Below, in pieces: positions 34,133 through 42,394 of a stretch of DNA of 64,000 nt. The stretch's first letter is position 1. The number at the start of each line of letters is the position of its first letter. This DNA is from Actinoplanes solisilvae (GTDB taxonomy: Bacteria > Actinomycetota > Actinomycetes > Mycobacteriales > Micromonosporaceae): NCBI RefSeq assembly GCF_003999975.1, contig NZ_RJAC01000019.1, positions 62,001-126,000 of the forward strand, read 5' to 3'. The notes beneath the pieces were generated by a model. It was given only the letters and a program-made list of their open reading frames with translations. It ran no database searches and was not told the origin of the DNA. The translations under genes and the position numbers were made by a program.

Positions 34133-34644
34133 TGAGCCGCCTCTATCTCGCCCGGCACGCTGAGGCGCAGCCCGGCGGGATGGGGCTGACCGACGCCGGG
34201 CGGCGCCAGGCCGCGCTGCTCGGCGAGCGCCTGGCCGGGGCGGGCATCACCCGGGTCAGCCACAGCCCGCTGGCCCGCGCGGCCGAGACCGCGGCGATCG
34301 TCGCGCGGTCGTTGCCGGGTGTCACGGTCGAGGCGGCCGCCGAGCTGACCGACTCCGACCCCGGCGACGATCCGGCCGCCGCCGAGGCGCTGGTCGCGCG
34401 CTTCACCGACCCGCCGGCCGACGAGCTGTGCATCACCCACATGTTCCAGATCGGCTGGTTCCTGCGGGCCGTTCTCGCCGCGCCGGCCGACCGCTGGTCC
34501 GTGCTGAACTCGTGCAACACCGGTCTCACCGTGCTGTGGTGGAGTCCCGGTCGCCCGGTCGTCCCGCTCGTCTTCAACGACCTCACCCACCTGCCGGCCG
34601 AGCTGCGCTGGACAGGCTTCCCGCCCGAGTTCCGCGTGCCCTGA
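34132..34644 (+). CDS. Histidine phosphatase (phosphoglycerate mutase-like) family protein
   Basis: A 170-residue phosphatase of the RHG superfamily. The phospho-accepting His lies in L-Y-L-A-R-H-A-E-A (residues 4-12), followed by G-L-T-D-A-G-R-R-Q-A and S-P-L-A-R-A-A-E-T-A. A second His is in C-I-T-H-M. The length suits SixA-like small phosphatases. The ATG at 34132 overlaps the uppS stop (TGATG), so translation is coupled. The substrate is unknown; the coupling suggests a sugar or isoprenoid phosphate, which is inference. Confidence 0.87.
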   Translation: MSRLYLARHAEAQPGGMGLTDAGRRQAALLGERLAGAGITRVSHSPLARAAETAAIVARSLPGVTVEAAAELTDSDPGDDPAAAEALVARFTDPPADELCITHMFQIGWFLRAVLAAPADRWSVLNSCNTGLTVLWWSPGRPVVPLVFNDLTHLPAELRWTGFPPEFRVP

Positions 34645-34656
34645 GAGGCGCGAAGG

Positions 34657-35334
34657 TCAGGCCGCGGTGAGGATGCGTACGGTGGCGTCCACGTCGGACA
34701 GGTCGGGGAGCACGGCGTGGGCGCCGGCCAGCGCGAGGTCGGCCATCGTCGTCGCGCCGGTCGCCACGGCCACGGCGAAGGCGCCGTTCGCCAGGGCCGC
34801 CGTCACGTCATGCACGGTGTCGCCGACGACCACCGGCTGGAACCGTTCGCCATATTTGGCCTCGGCGCGTTCCAGGCTGCGTTTGACCAGGGTCGCGCGC
34901 ACGCTGTCGTCGGTGCCGTAGCCGCCGACCTCGGCGTCGAACGATCCGCTGAGCTCGAACGCGGCCACCTTCGCCGCCGCGACCTCGGGCACGTTGCCGG
35001 TCACCAGCGTCTGCACCACGCGCGGGTCGTCGCCGAGGCGGGACAACACATCCCGTACGCCCGGCATGAGCTCGCCCTGCTCGGCGAACTGATGCCGGTT
35101 GCGCAGCACCTCGTCCACGTAGCGCCGGAAGAACCGCTCCGGCGTGCAGTCGGTGACCTCGTGCGTCGCGAAGACCTCGGCGCAGATGTCCAGGTCGGTT
35201 CGCCCGCCGAAGGACGGCGTCTCGCGCCAGGGCACGCCGGTCAGCTCGATGAACGCGGCCCGCCACGCGGTCGACGCGACCCCGCCGCCGCGCAGCAGCG
35301 TGTAGTCGACGTCCCACATCACCAGGCGTCTCAC
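34657..35334 (-). CDS. HAD-superfamily phosphatase
   Basis: A 225-residue haloacid dehalogenase-like hydrolase. Motif I is M-W-D-V-D-Y-T-L-L (nucleophile Asp in D-V-D), motif II is in L-V-T-G-N, and motif IV is [10 protein letters not shown] helical cap lies between about residues 20 and 85. The GTG at 35334 overlaps the stop of the upstream gene (GTGA); the sequence V-R-R-L-V-M-W-D-V leads into motif I. Because it is coupled to a thiamine-binding-type protein, a thiamine-phosphate substrate is conceivable, but nothing in the sequence proves it. Confidence 0.87.
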   Translation of the reverse strand: MRRLVMWDVDYTLLRGGGVASTAWRAAFIELTGVPWRETPSFGGRTDLDICAEVFATHEVTDCTPERFFRRYVDEVLRNRHQFAEQGELMPGVRDVLSRLGDDPRVVQTLVTGNVPEVAAAKVAAFELSGSFDAEVGGYGTDDSVRATLVKRSLERAEAKYGERFQPVVVGDTVHDVTAALANGAFAVAVATGATTMADLALAGAHAVLPDLSDVDATVRILTAA

Positions 35335-35624
35335 TCGCGCAACGCCCGCTCGATGTGCTCCACCTTGGCGGTGAGCGCATCGGTCACACCCGGCCGTACG
35401 TCGGCCTTGATCGAGACGCTGACCCGCGGCGCTTTGGCCGCGACCGCGTCGACGGCCTGTTTGACGACGGCCATCACCTCGTCCCACTCGCCCTCGATCG
35501 TGGTGAACATGGCGTCGGTCTGATTGGGCAGCCCGGAGGCGCGCACGACACGCACCGCCTCGGCCACGAGATCACCGACGGAGTCACCGACGCCGAGCGG
35601 CGTCACAGAGAAAGCAACCAGCAC
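35331..35624 (-). CDS. MTH1187/YqgV-type thiamine-binding family protein
   Basis: A 97-residue ferredoxin-fold protein of the MTH1187 (DUF77) family, members of which bind thiamine or HMP. The start [16 protein letters not shown] and the later [13 protein letters not shown] match the family pattern. It is upstream of and coupled to the HAD phosphatase. Another thiamine-related locus (TPP riboswitch and transporter, 57303-60327) lies 22 kb away. Confidence 0.85.
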   Translation of the reverse strand: MLVAFSVTPLGVGDSVGDLVAEAVRVVRASGLPNQTDAMFTTIEGEWDEVMAVVKQAVDAVAAKAPRVSVSIKADVRPGVTDALTAKVEHIERALRE

Positions 35625-35700
35625 GCCGCCATCGTCGCAGCCCGAACCCCGCCTTCGGCAACCCTACGGCAGGATTTCGTCCCATCATCCCGAACGGTGA

Positions 35701-35712
35701 GAGAGCGCTCTC
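35701..35712. promoter_or_regulatory. LacI-family-type palindrome GAGAGCGCTCTC
   Basis: A perfect 12-base palindrome with the central AGCGCT typical for actinobacterial LacI-family operators (compare CebR, TGGGAGCGCTCCCA). It lies 76 bases upstream of the MTH1187-type gene and about 185 bases upstream of vapB. Which gene it serves cannot be told. Confidence 0.45.
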
Positions 35713-35896
35713 AAACGCTGTGCGGGCCGATCGGACGGGGGTCAGGCCGACGCCGTAAGGGCCGAATCGGATCGCGCTTCATGGATCCTAAATCTGGCTC
35801 GTTCCTATTTTTGCAACCTTGATGGCGCATGACTAGTCTTGCTCCATGCCAACTGGGCAAGTGACATCCATCGGGTACGGTGAAGGAAGTGGGCAG

Positions 35897-36115
35897 ATGG
35901 AGATACTGATGAAGAGGGTCCGCGTCGAGGTGGACGCCGATGCGTTGGCCGAAGCCGCACGTGAATTCGGCACCAAGACTGACGAAGACACCATCGCCAC
36001 GGCGCTTCGCGAGGCTGTGGCGAGGGAGCGTCGGCTGAAGGCATTGGCAGAGTTGGCGGAGATCGCCAAGACCGGTCAGTTCGACGAGCTTCTCAGCAAG
36101 CGTTATCGCCGATGA
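35897..36115 (+). CDS. vapB: VapB-type antitoxin
   Basis: A 72-residue antitoxin: ribbon-helix-helix-like N-terminus [22 protein letters not shown], then a helix [15 protein letters not shown]. The tail F-D-E-L-L-S-K-R would wrap the toxin. The ATG at 35897 follows GGAAGTGGGCAG. An upstream in-frame ATG at 35846 is possible but adds residues not typical for the family. The stop overlaps the vapC ATG (ATGA). A GACTAGTC palindrome at 35831-35838 may be part of the operator. Confidence 0.85.
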   Translation: MEILMKRVRVEVDADALAEAAREFGTKTDEDTIATALREAVARERRLKALAELAEIAKTGQFDELLSKRYRR

Positions 36116-36537
36116 GCCACGTCCGGTTCCTCGCGGACACCAGCGCCGTGATCCGCATCCTCCGCAGTCCGGAGGTTCTGCGTCAGTGCCAGGAAATCAT
36201 CGGTGACGGGACAGTGGCCGTCTGCCCCATCACCGAGCTCGAGCATCTCTTCTCAGCCAGATCGAAAGCCGATCGCGAGCATCAGATCAGCCTGCTGCGC
36301 ACGACGTTCAGCTGGGTGGTCATGCCCGAACGCGTCTTCGAAGACGCGGCCGTCGTCCAGCACACGTTGACCGACCTCGGCCCTCAGAGGTCAGCCGGCC
36401 CCGTCGACCTGTTGACAGCGGCGGCCGCCAAGCAACATGGCCTGGAGCTACTTCACTACGACGCCGATTTCGAGTCGGTCGCCGCGGCTACGGGCCAACC
36501 GACTCGGTGGCTCGCCAAGCCGGGCACGATCGATTGA
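36112..36537 (+). CDS. vapC: VapC toxin, PIN-domain ribonuclease
   Basis: A 141-residue PIN-domain protein that would cleave RNA when freed from VapB. Acidic Mg-binding residues are Asp9 in L-A-D-T-S-A, Glu43 in P-I-T-E-L-E, and Asp99 in [11 protein letters not shown] last one is in L-H-Y-D-A-D-F. All expected positions are filled, so the toxin should be active. It is coupled to vapB by a 4-base overlap. Confidence 0.9.
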   Translation: MSHVRFLADTSAVIRILRSPEVLRQCQEIIGDGTVAVCPITELEHLFSARSKADREHQISLLRTTFSWVVMPERVFEDAAVVQHTLTDLGPQRSAGPVDLLTAAAAKQHGLELLHYDADFESVAAATGQPTRWLAKPGTID

Positions 36538-36547
36538 GGTTGACCGG

Positions 36548-37216
36548 TCAGCGCTTGGCTTCGGCCAAGGCCTCGCGGATCTTGTCGGCACTTGCCGGGG
36601 TGCCGACAGGGTTGCCGTAGGTGCCGTAGGGCGGGCCGTAGACCGGGGTGCCCGGCTCCTGCCGCCAGCTGTCGGCCAGCGTCCCGGCGTCGACCGTGTC
36701 GTAGCCGATCGCGTTGAGGAACTCCGTCGTGGTCTGCTTGGCGTCCGCGTCGTCACCGGCGATGGGGAGCGCGGAGCGGTCGGGCGCGCCGGCCGGGCGG
36801 GCCAGCGTCAGCAGGTGCTCCCAGTAGAGGTTGTTGAAGACCTTGACCACGCGGGCCGTGCCGAGCGCCTGCTGTTCGAGCTGCGCGCTCGTGAGCTCAC
36901 CCTTGTCGAGCGCCTCGAAGTGGCCGTCGCGCTGCGGGTAGTAGTTGTTCGTGTCGAGCACGACCTTGCCGGCCAGCTCGGCGACCGGCAGCTGGCCGAA
37001 CGCCTTGAACGGCACGCTCACCACCACGATGTCGCCCGCCACCGCAGCCTCGGCCGCCGTGCCCGCCCGAGCCGACGGGCCCAGCTCGTCGGCGAATTCC
37101 TTGAGAGTCTCGGGACCGCGGGAGTTGCTCACCACCACGTCGTAACCGGCCGCGACCGCGAGCCGCGCCACCGTGCCGCCGATGTTCCCGCTACCGATGA
37201 ATCCGATCGTCGTCAT
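36548..37216 (-). CDS. NADP oxidoreductase, coenzyme F420-dependent family
   Basis: A 222-residue Rossmann protein starting M-T-T-I-G-F-I-G-S-G-N-I-G-G-T-V (NADP-binding G-x-G-x-x-G). V-V-V-S-N-S-R-G-P follows, with Arg contacting the NADP phosphate. The length fits F420H2:NADP oxidoreductase-like proteins, which swap hydride between F420 and NADP, but many members have other partners. The ATG at 37216 opens the Rossmann motif; longer frames add only unstructured residues. It lies in the same direction as the MTHFR-like gene upstream, 87 bases away. Confidence 0.87.
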   Translation of the reverse strand: MTTIGFIGSGNIGGTVARLAVAAGYDVVVSNSRGPETLKEFADELGPSARAGTAAEAAVAGDIVVVSVPFKAFGQLPVAELAGKVVLDTNNYYPQRDGHFEALDKGELTSAQLEQQALGTARVVKVFNNLYWEHLLTLARPAGAPDRSALPIAGDDADAKQTTTEFLNAIGYDTVDAGTLADSWRQEPGTPVYGPPYGTYGNPVGTPASADKIREALAEAKR

Positions 37217-37303
37217 GATCGCGACAACCCTGTGCCTGGGCAACGAATTCCCCGGCAACCGGTCGGGCGCGGTGCTGTGTCGCGCAACACCGCGCCCCAC
37301 CGC

Positions 37304-38233
37304 CTACCCCCGCAGCAGCGATGCCACCTCACGCGCCAGCGACGTCGTCGCCTCGATCTCGTCCTTGCGGATCGACACGCTTTCGACGTTGAAGCCGTAC
37401 GGCATGCCCAAGCGTTCGCAGTACGCCTTCAGGTCGCGAGCGATCGCCAGGGTCTCGCGCCGTGAGTCGGCCAGCGGGTCGGCCGACCCGCGTAGCTCGG
37501 TCGCCATCCACGGCGGGACCTGCACCCCGAGCCACTCCAGGAACTCCAGTGTCTTGGGCGAGCCGCAGAGCGACAGCGTGAAGATCAACGGCCGGGGGGT
37601 GATGCCCGCGTCCTGGCAGGCGTAGAAGTAGTCGGAGACCAGGTTCTTCGACTCGTTGAGGTCGTAGACGACCTGGGAGATGAAGAACGTGACGCCGCGT
37701 TCCTGCTTGGTCAGCATGCGCAGATGCTCGTCGCCGTGGCGGGCGTGCCGTTCGCCGATCACCACCGCGCCGAGCGGCAGCTCAGGCCGTACGTCATGGT
37801 GAAGTTGCTGGGCCCGCCGCAGCGAGGTCTGCACCGGTTTGCCACCTGAGGACGCGCCGACGAAGACGCCCATCACCCGGTCGGTCTCCGCGGCCGAGAG
37901 CCAGCCGCGCAGCTCGTCCTCCGAGTACTTGCCGACGCAGCGGTAGATCACCGTCTGCTTCGCCCAGTCGCCCAGGTATTGGGCGTGGAACGACGCCGGG
38001 TCGAGCGTCGGCAGGTAGGGGAACGGGCGTTCGTAGGGGTTGCGGTCGGACTCGTCGTCGATGTCGTAGACGATCAGTCCGTCGAGGTTGAGACCGGACA
38101 ACCGGCTCACGGTGACCTCGGCGATCTCCTTGACCCGCTCGGGAGCGGTGGTACGGCGCGGCGGGGTGATGCTGAAGAGCATCACCCCGCTCCGCGCGTC
38201 GGCGAGCTTGGACAGCAGCGAGTTACGGGACAC
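37304..38233 (-). CDS. Methylenetetrahydrofolate reductase-like protein
   Basis: A 309-residue (beta/alpha)8 protein similar to the MTHFR flavin domain. Visible elements are F-S-I-T-P-P-R near residue 20, L-I-V-Y-D-I-D-D-E-S-D-R-N, and V-T-F-F-I-S-Q-V-V-Y-D near residue 180. Classical MetF begins with a catalytic Glu in S-x-E-x-x-P; here the matching segment reads S-I-T-P-P, so Thr replaces Glu and the activity may differ. Actinobacteria have such MetF-like paralogues of unclear function. It is separated from its downstream neighbour by 87 bases and is probably a single transcription unit. Confidence 0.78.
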   Translation of the reverse strand: MSRNSLLSKLADARSGVMLFSITPPRRTTAPERVKEIAEVTVSRLSGLNLDGLIVYDIDDESDRNPYERPFPYLPTLDPASFHAQYLGDWAKQTVIYRCVGKYSEDELRGWLSAAETDRVMGVFVGASSGGKPVQTSLRRAQQLHHDVRPELPLGAVVIGERHARHGDEHLRMLTKQERGVTFFISQVVYDLNESKNLVSDYFYACQDAGITPRPLIFTLSLCGSPKTLEFLEWLGVQVPPWMATELRGSADPLADSRRETLAIARDLKAYCERLGMPYGFNVESVSIRKDEIEATTSLAREVASLLRG

Positions 38234-38254
38234 CCGCCCAGCGTAGAGAGGTGA

Positions 38255-38755
38255 TCAGGGGTGGTCCGCGCAGCAGGGGGTCGGGTCCCGCGTTTCGAAC
38301 GGCACCAGCACCTCACCGGCCGCCGGCATGGTCACCAGCACGAGATTCCCTGACCGAAATTGCGGGCGTACGAAGTCCCGCGTGTCCACGATCGTGTCGG
38401 GGTCGGCCATCCCGGAGCCGAGGACCTCGACCCGGTCGATCGCACTCCCCGAAACGATCTCACCGACGGTCAGCCGACCGGTCAGCGACGAGGATCCGGG
38501 GAAGACGACCGCACGGCCGAACTTGTCGGACGCGGCAGCATCGGCCGCGGCTTGCAGTTCAGCCGGGACGTCGACGGAAAACGAGCCCAGCAGGCTGATC
38601 GCGACGTGCGGGTACGGCGTACGGACCAGGTGGGTGCAGGCCAGGGACGGCGCCGGGTCGAGCGCGAGGATCCAGTGATCGGCGGCGCCGACCTCCCGAT
38701 GTCCGAGGGAGATCCCCACGGTCGAGAGGCCGGCAACCGAGCGGTACAACGTCAC
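38255..38755 (-). CDS. Unknown protein coupled to the PHP-domain protein
   Basis: A 166-residue protein without signal or membrane segment. It starts V-T-L-Y-R-S-V-A-G-L-S-T-V-G and ends C-C-A-D-H-P. I recognise no family. The GTG at 38755 overlaps the stop of the upstream PHP gene (GTGA), so both are made together. The sequence is mainly beta-strand-like (for example L-G-S-F-S-V-D-V-P-A-E-L, then S-G-N-L-V-L-V-T-M-P-A-A-G-E-V-L-V). Confidence 0.6.
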   Translation of the reverse strand: MTLYRSVAGLSTVGISLGHREVGAADHWILALDPAPSLACTHLVRTPYPHVAISLLGSFSVDVPAELQAAADAAASDKFGRAVVFPGSSSLTGRLTVGEIVSGSAIDRVEVLGSGMADPDTIVDTRDFVRPQFRSGNLVLVTMPAAGEVLVPFETRDPTPCCADHP

Positions 38756-40455
38756 TTGGGCAGGACCCAGATCGGGTTGGTGTAGAACCACAGGTCGCCC
38801 CACGGGTCGGCGTCACCGATCACGTCGAGCTTGGGGCCGTACGGGTCCACCGACGCGCCCATCAGGCCGGGCTGGGTGCGGTTCCCGTCGGTGCCGCGCA
38901 GCCGCACGTAGAACGGCTTGTCGAGGCGCCCGAACGAGTAGGTCAGCGACACGCGGCCACTGGTCTTGGAGATCTCGTACGACTTGACGACCTTGGTGTT
39001 CGGGGCGGTGAACGCGTCCCGGTCGGCCACGGGGCCGGTCACCGTGCCGACGATGACGTCGACGCGCTTGAGCTTGGCCACGAACTGCGCCCAGTTCGGC
39101 ACGTCCTGCAGGTCGATGTCGAGCGTGATCTCGGTCGTGGTGCCGCGCTTGACGTGCAGCACGCCACCGAGCGGGGTTCCGGTTGACGAGCGGCGGTCGC
39201 CGGCGACCCGGACCCGGGCGTCGAGGCCCTTGATCAGGCGGCCGTGGTCGACCCAGACGCGGCCGGCGCGCAGCCCGTCCATGACGGCCTTGTAGCCGAA
39301 CGACGAGGCGCCGACGTTGGTGCGGCCGTAGAAGCCGGGCCAGAAGTCGCCCGCCGTGGTCAGCGTCTTGCCGGTGTAGACCGGGTCGTTGTAGCGGCCG
39401 TTGGCGTCGAAGTCGCTGTTCGGGCCGCGGTCCGACTGGTCGAGGTAGTTGACGTGCGAGTCCGAGTTGACCGTGATCCACCAGGCCTTGCCCTCGGCGA
39501 GCAGGCTGTCCCAGAGCCCGCCGACGGTCGCGGTCATCCAGTCGAAGCCGCCCCACGTGCGGTAGCTCTCCAGCGGGTAGCCGGGGAACGAGGCAGCCGA
39601 CGGGTTGTTGTCGTAGTAGCCGCGGGCGCCGCCACGACCGTACGGGGCGGGGATGCCGGCGGCCTGGTGACCGGGCGCACCCTCGAAGCCGATGGCGACG
39701 GTCGGGTCGGCGTCGCGCCAGTTGCGGATCTCGTGCGGCGAGTCGATGCCGCGGCGGGCCGGGTGGTTGGCCAGGAACAGCGCGCCGTCCACCTTGCGCG
39801 CCTTGACCTGCGAGGCGAGGAACTTGATGCCGGCGATCGCGGCCGCCTCGTTCTGCTCGGTCGTGTTGGTGGCGGGCAGCAGCGAACCCTCGTACGTCTG
39901 CTCGAACTGCTTGAGGACGTCGACCTCGTGCTTGCTGGGGGCGACGAACACGGTCGCGTGCTCGGCGGCCGGGATGTTCCACTCCAGACCCTGGAAGGTC
40001 AGCAGGTCCCGCAGTTCCTCGCGGGTGGCGCGGATGTCCGGGTTGACCTTCTCGACGCCGATCTTGGCGTGTGCGACGCTGCCGTGGTCGGTGATGACGA
40101 CCCAGTCGAGGCCGAACGCGCGGCCGTGCCGGGCCTGGTCGATCACCCGGTACTGGGCGTCGGAGCTGTACTGCGTGTGGATGTGGTGGTCGCCCGCGAG
40201 CCACTTGAAGCCGCCCTGGTCGGAGCCGCCGCCGGTGGGGCCGTGTTCGTGGCCGTGGGCCGAGGCAGCCGCCGGGGAGGCCAGCACGGAGGCGGCCGCG
40301 CCCGCGCCGAGCAGGCCCGCACCGCGCAGGAAGCCGCGGCGGGAGACGTCGGAGGGCGACAGCTCGCCGTCCGGGACGGAGAGGTCCAGAGCGGGAGGGA
40401 GATCCCCGCCGCCGGAGTGATCGTGGTCGTGGGTGTGATCGTGGCCGTGACCCAT
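38752..40455 (-). CDS. Tat-exported PHP-domain protein with His-rich N-terminus
   Basis: A 567-residue secreted protein. Its N-terminus is His/Asp-rich (G-H-G-H-D-H-T-H-D-H-D-H), followed about 25 residues later by a Tat signal (S-R-R-G-F-L-R-G, hydrophobic core, A-S-A). The mature part opens with G-D-H-H-I-H-T-Q-Y-S-S-D and then V-I-T-D-H-G-S, which are metal-binding motifs of the PHP phosphoesterase superfamily. Later His/Asp residues are in L-A-N-H-P-A-R-R and N-S-D-S-H. The C-terminal 200 residues look beta-rich. The ATG at 40455 was chosen because GGAG lies upstream; a GTG at 40497 is possible. The substrate is unknown, with an extracellular phosphoester likely. Confidence 0.82.
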   Translation of the reverse strand: MGHGHDHTHDHDHSGGGDLPPALDLSVPDGELSPSDVSRRGFLRGAGLLGAGAAASVLASPAAASAHGHEHGPTGGGSDQGGFKWLAGDHHIHTQYSSDAQYRVIDQARHGRAFGLDWVVITDHGSVAHAKIGVEKVNPDIRATREELRDLLTFQGLEWNIPAAEHATVFVAPSKHEVDVLKQFEQTYEGSLLPATNTTEQNEAAAIAGIKFLASQVKARKVDGALFLANHPARRGIDSPHEIRNWRDADPTVAIGFEGAPGHQAAGIPAPYGRGGARGYYDNNPSAASFPGYPLESYRTWGGFDWMTATVGGLWDSLLAEGKAWWITVNSDSHVNYLDQSDRGPNSDFDANGRYNDPVYTGKTLTTAGDFWPGFYGRTNVGASSFGYKAVMDGLRAGRVWVDHGRLIKGLDARVRVAGDRRSSTGTPLGGVLHVKRGTTTEITLDIDLQDVPNWAQFVAKLKRVDVIVGTVTGPVADRDAFTAPNTKVVKSYEISKTSGRVSLTYSFGRLDKPFYVRLRGTDGNRTQPGLMGASVDPYGPKLDVIGDADPWGDLWFYTNPIWVLPK

Positions 40456-40540
40456 GCCGGTGCACTCCAAAAGATCGACAAGAGGTTTCGGCGTCACGAT
40501 TGCCGGAGGAGGTCAACGGTCCCTGTCGCCGCGGTGAAGC

Positions 40541-42319
40541 TCAGTCGAACTCCTCCACGTACTCCTCGGCGGGCCCCAGTTCAGGCCGGTCGCGCAACTC
40601 CAGCACGCTACCCAGCCGGTCGGTCTCGAGCACGGTCACCACGTTCGGGCCGCGGCGCAGCAACGGCGCCGGGCAGTAGAGCGTGACCTGCGGCCCGATC
40701 TCCCAGTAGCGTCCGAGCAGGAAGCCGTTGACCCAGACGACGCCGTGCGCCGATCCGGGCAGGGCCAGGAACGTGTCGGCCGGCTCCTCGACGTCGAAGG
40801 TCGCCTCGGCGAAACCGGCCGCGGCGGGAGAGCCGGCCCCGAGAGCGAGGCGCATGTCCGAGGAGGACCACGAAGGCAGGTCGATCGGCCGGCTGGTCCA
40901 GCCGTGCACCATCCGCCGGTCGATCAGCACCGGGCCGAGGATCCCCTTGTGCTGCCCCACCATCGGCCCGTAGTTGATCCTTCCGAGGTTCTCCACCACG
41001 ATCTCCAGCCGCACCACCGCGCCGGTTCCGCGCAGGGTGAGCGACGGCGAGGCCACGCCGAGCGGTTCCCCGTCCACAAAGACCCAGGCCCGATCCCGTA
41101 CGTCGGTCAGGGTCAGTTGGTGCTCCCCGTCGGGGATCTTGGGGTGGGCCGTCAGCAGCACCATCCCCGCGTCCAGTCCGAGCTGTTCGAAGGTGGCGGG
41201 CAGCGGCCCGGTCGTCTCGGTCGCCGGTACCGCGCGCAGCCCCGCGATCAGCCCGGCCCGCTGGATAAGCGGCACCCGCGAGGCGGGCAGGACGGGCAGC
41301 CGCTCAGGTGCCCGCAGCGGCCCGGTCGCCCCGAGGGCGGCGCGCATGGCGTGAAACTTCGGCGTGTACGACCCGTCCTCGGCGATCGGCGCGTCGGAGT
41401 CGTAACTCGTGATCGTCGGCTGCACCCGGCCCTGGTCGTAGTTGGCCCCCGCCCACAGCCCGAAGTTCGTGCCACCGTGCGCCATGTAGATGCTGACGCT
41501 GCCCCCGTCGGAGAGAATCCCCTCGAGCGTGTCGACCGCGCTCTCCGCCCCGCGTACGTGGTGCTTCTCGCCCCAGTGGTCGAACCAGCCGCTCCAGTAC
41601 TCGGCGACCAGGAACGGTTCGCCCTCGCGTCGCCGGGCCAGCAGTTCGCGGGCGGCGCCCGGCTTCGATCCGAGCGTGGCCGCGGCCAGCGTGCCGGGAA
41701 GCGTTCCGCCGTCCTGCATCAGTTCGGTCGGCCCGTCCGCGGTGAACAGCAGTTCGGTGATGCCGCGGGCGGTCAGCGCGTCCCGGTTCCAGCGCACATA
41801 GGCGTGGTCGTCGCCGAAACTGCCGTACTCGTTCTCGACCTGCACCGCCGTGATCGGCCCGCCCGCGCTCACCTGCAGCGCGGCCAGCCGGGGGATCAGC
41901 TCGTCGAACCAGCGCTCGACCGGCCCGGTGAACGCCGGATCGGACGTACGGATGGCCAGGTCGCGGCCTGTGAGCCAGCTCGGCAGCCCGCCGTTGGACC
42001 ACTCGGCGCAGATGTACGGTCCCGGTCGCACGATGACGTCCAGGCCCTCCTCACCGGCCAGCCGGACGAACGCCTCCAGGTCGTGCCACCCGTCGAAACG
42101 CGGCGCGCGGTCCGGCCGCGGCTGGTGGAAGTTCCAGGCCACGTACGTGTCGACGGTGTTCAGACCCAGGTCGGCGAGCCGCCGCAGCCGGTCACGCCAC
42201 AGCTCGGGGTGCACCCGGAAGTAGTGCAGCGCGCCGGAGAGAATGCGGTGCGGGACGCCGTGGCGCGACAACCCGCGATCGTTCCAGGCGAGTGCGGCGC
42301 GATGGGACAGCTCGATCAC
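40541..42319 (-). CDS. Glycoside hydrolase family 35 beta-galactosidase
   Basis: A 592-residue intracellular beta-galactosidase. The catalytic TIM barrel carries the acid/base Glu164 in V-E-N-E-Y-G and the nucleophile Glu240 in V-A-E-Y-W-S-G-W-F-D-H-W-G. The N-terminal L-S-G-A-L-H-Y-F-R-V and R-P-G-P-Y-I-C-A-E-W motifs are diagnostic. Two C-terminal beta-sandwich domains follow. It is divergent from the lacI gene, and the intergenic region holds a TGTTATCG operator copy also found before the binding-protein gene. It therefore belongs to the same regulon as the fucosidase operon and probably removes galactose from imported fucosylated oligosaccharides. Confidence 0.95.
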   Translation of the reverse strand: MIELSHRAALAWNDRGLSRHGVPHRILSGALHYFRVHPELWRDRLRRLADLGLNTVDTYVAWNFHQPRPDRAPRFDGWHDLEAFVRLAGEEGLDVIVRPGPYICAEWSNGGLPSWLTGRDLAIRTSDPAFTGPVERWFDELIPRLAALQVSAGGPITAVQVENEYGSFGDDHAYVRWNRDALTARGITELLFTADGPTELMQDGGTLPGTLAAATLGSKPGAARELLARRREGEPFLVAEYWSGWFDHWGEKHHVRGAESAVDTLEGILSDGGSVSIYMAHGGTNFGLWAGANYDQGRVQPTITSYDSDAPIAEDGSYTPKFHAMRAALGATGPLRAPERLPVLPASRVPLIQRAGLIAGLRAVPATETTGPLPATFEQLGLDAGMVLLTAHPKIPDGEHQLTLTDVRDRAWVFVDGEPLGVASPSLTLRGTGAVVRLEIVVENLGRINYGPMVGQHKGILGPVLIDRRMVHGWTSRPIDLPSWSSSDMRLALGAGSPAAAGFAEATFDVEEPADTFLALPGSAHGVVWVNGFLLGRYWEIGPQVTLYCPAPLLRRGPNVVTVLETDRLGSVLELRDRPELGPAEEYVEEFD

Positions 42320-42331
42320 GCCGCGAGACTA

Positions 42332-42354
42332 TGTTATCGATGCCATGAGTAACA
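42332..42354. promoter_or_regulatory. Operator copy 1 for the LacI regulator
   Basis: TGTTATCGATGCCA at 42332-42345, continued by TGAG and TAACAAC. TGTTA (42332-42336) and TAACA (42350-42354) are inverted. The same arrangement, with TGTTATCGGTGCCA and TAACAACG, recurs at 43458-43479. A central CG flanked by imperfect half sites is typical for LacI-family operators. Confidence 0.7.
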
Positions 42355-42394
42355 ACGGCGGTATGCTGCAGGTCTCGTCGAAGTTCGGAGGACC

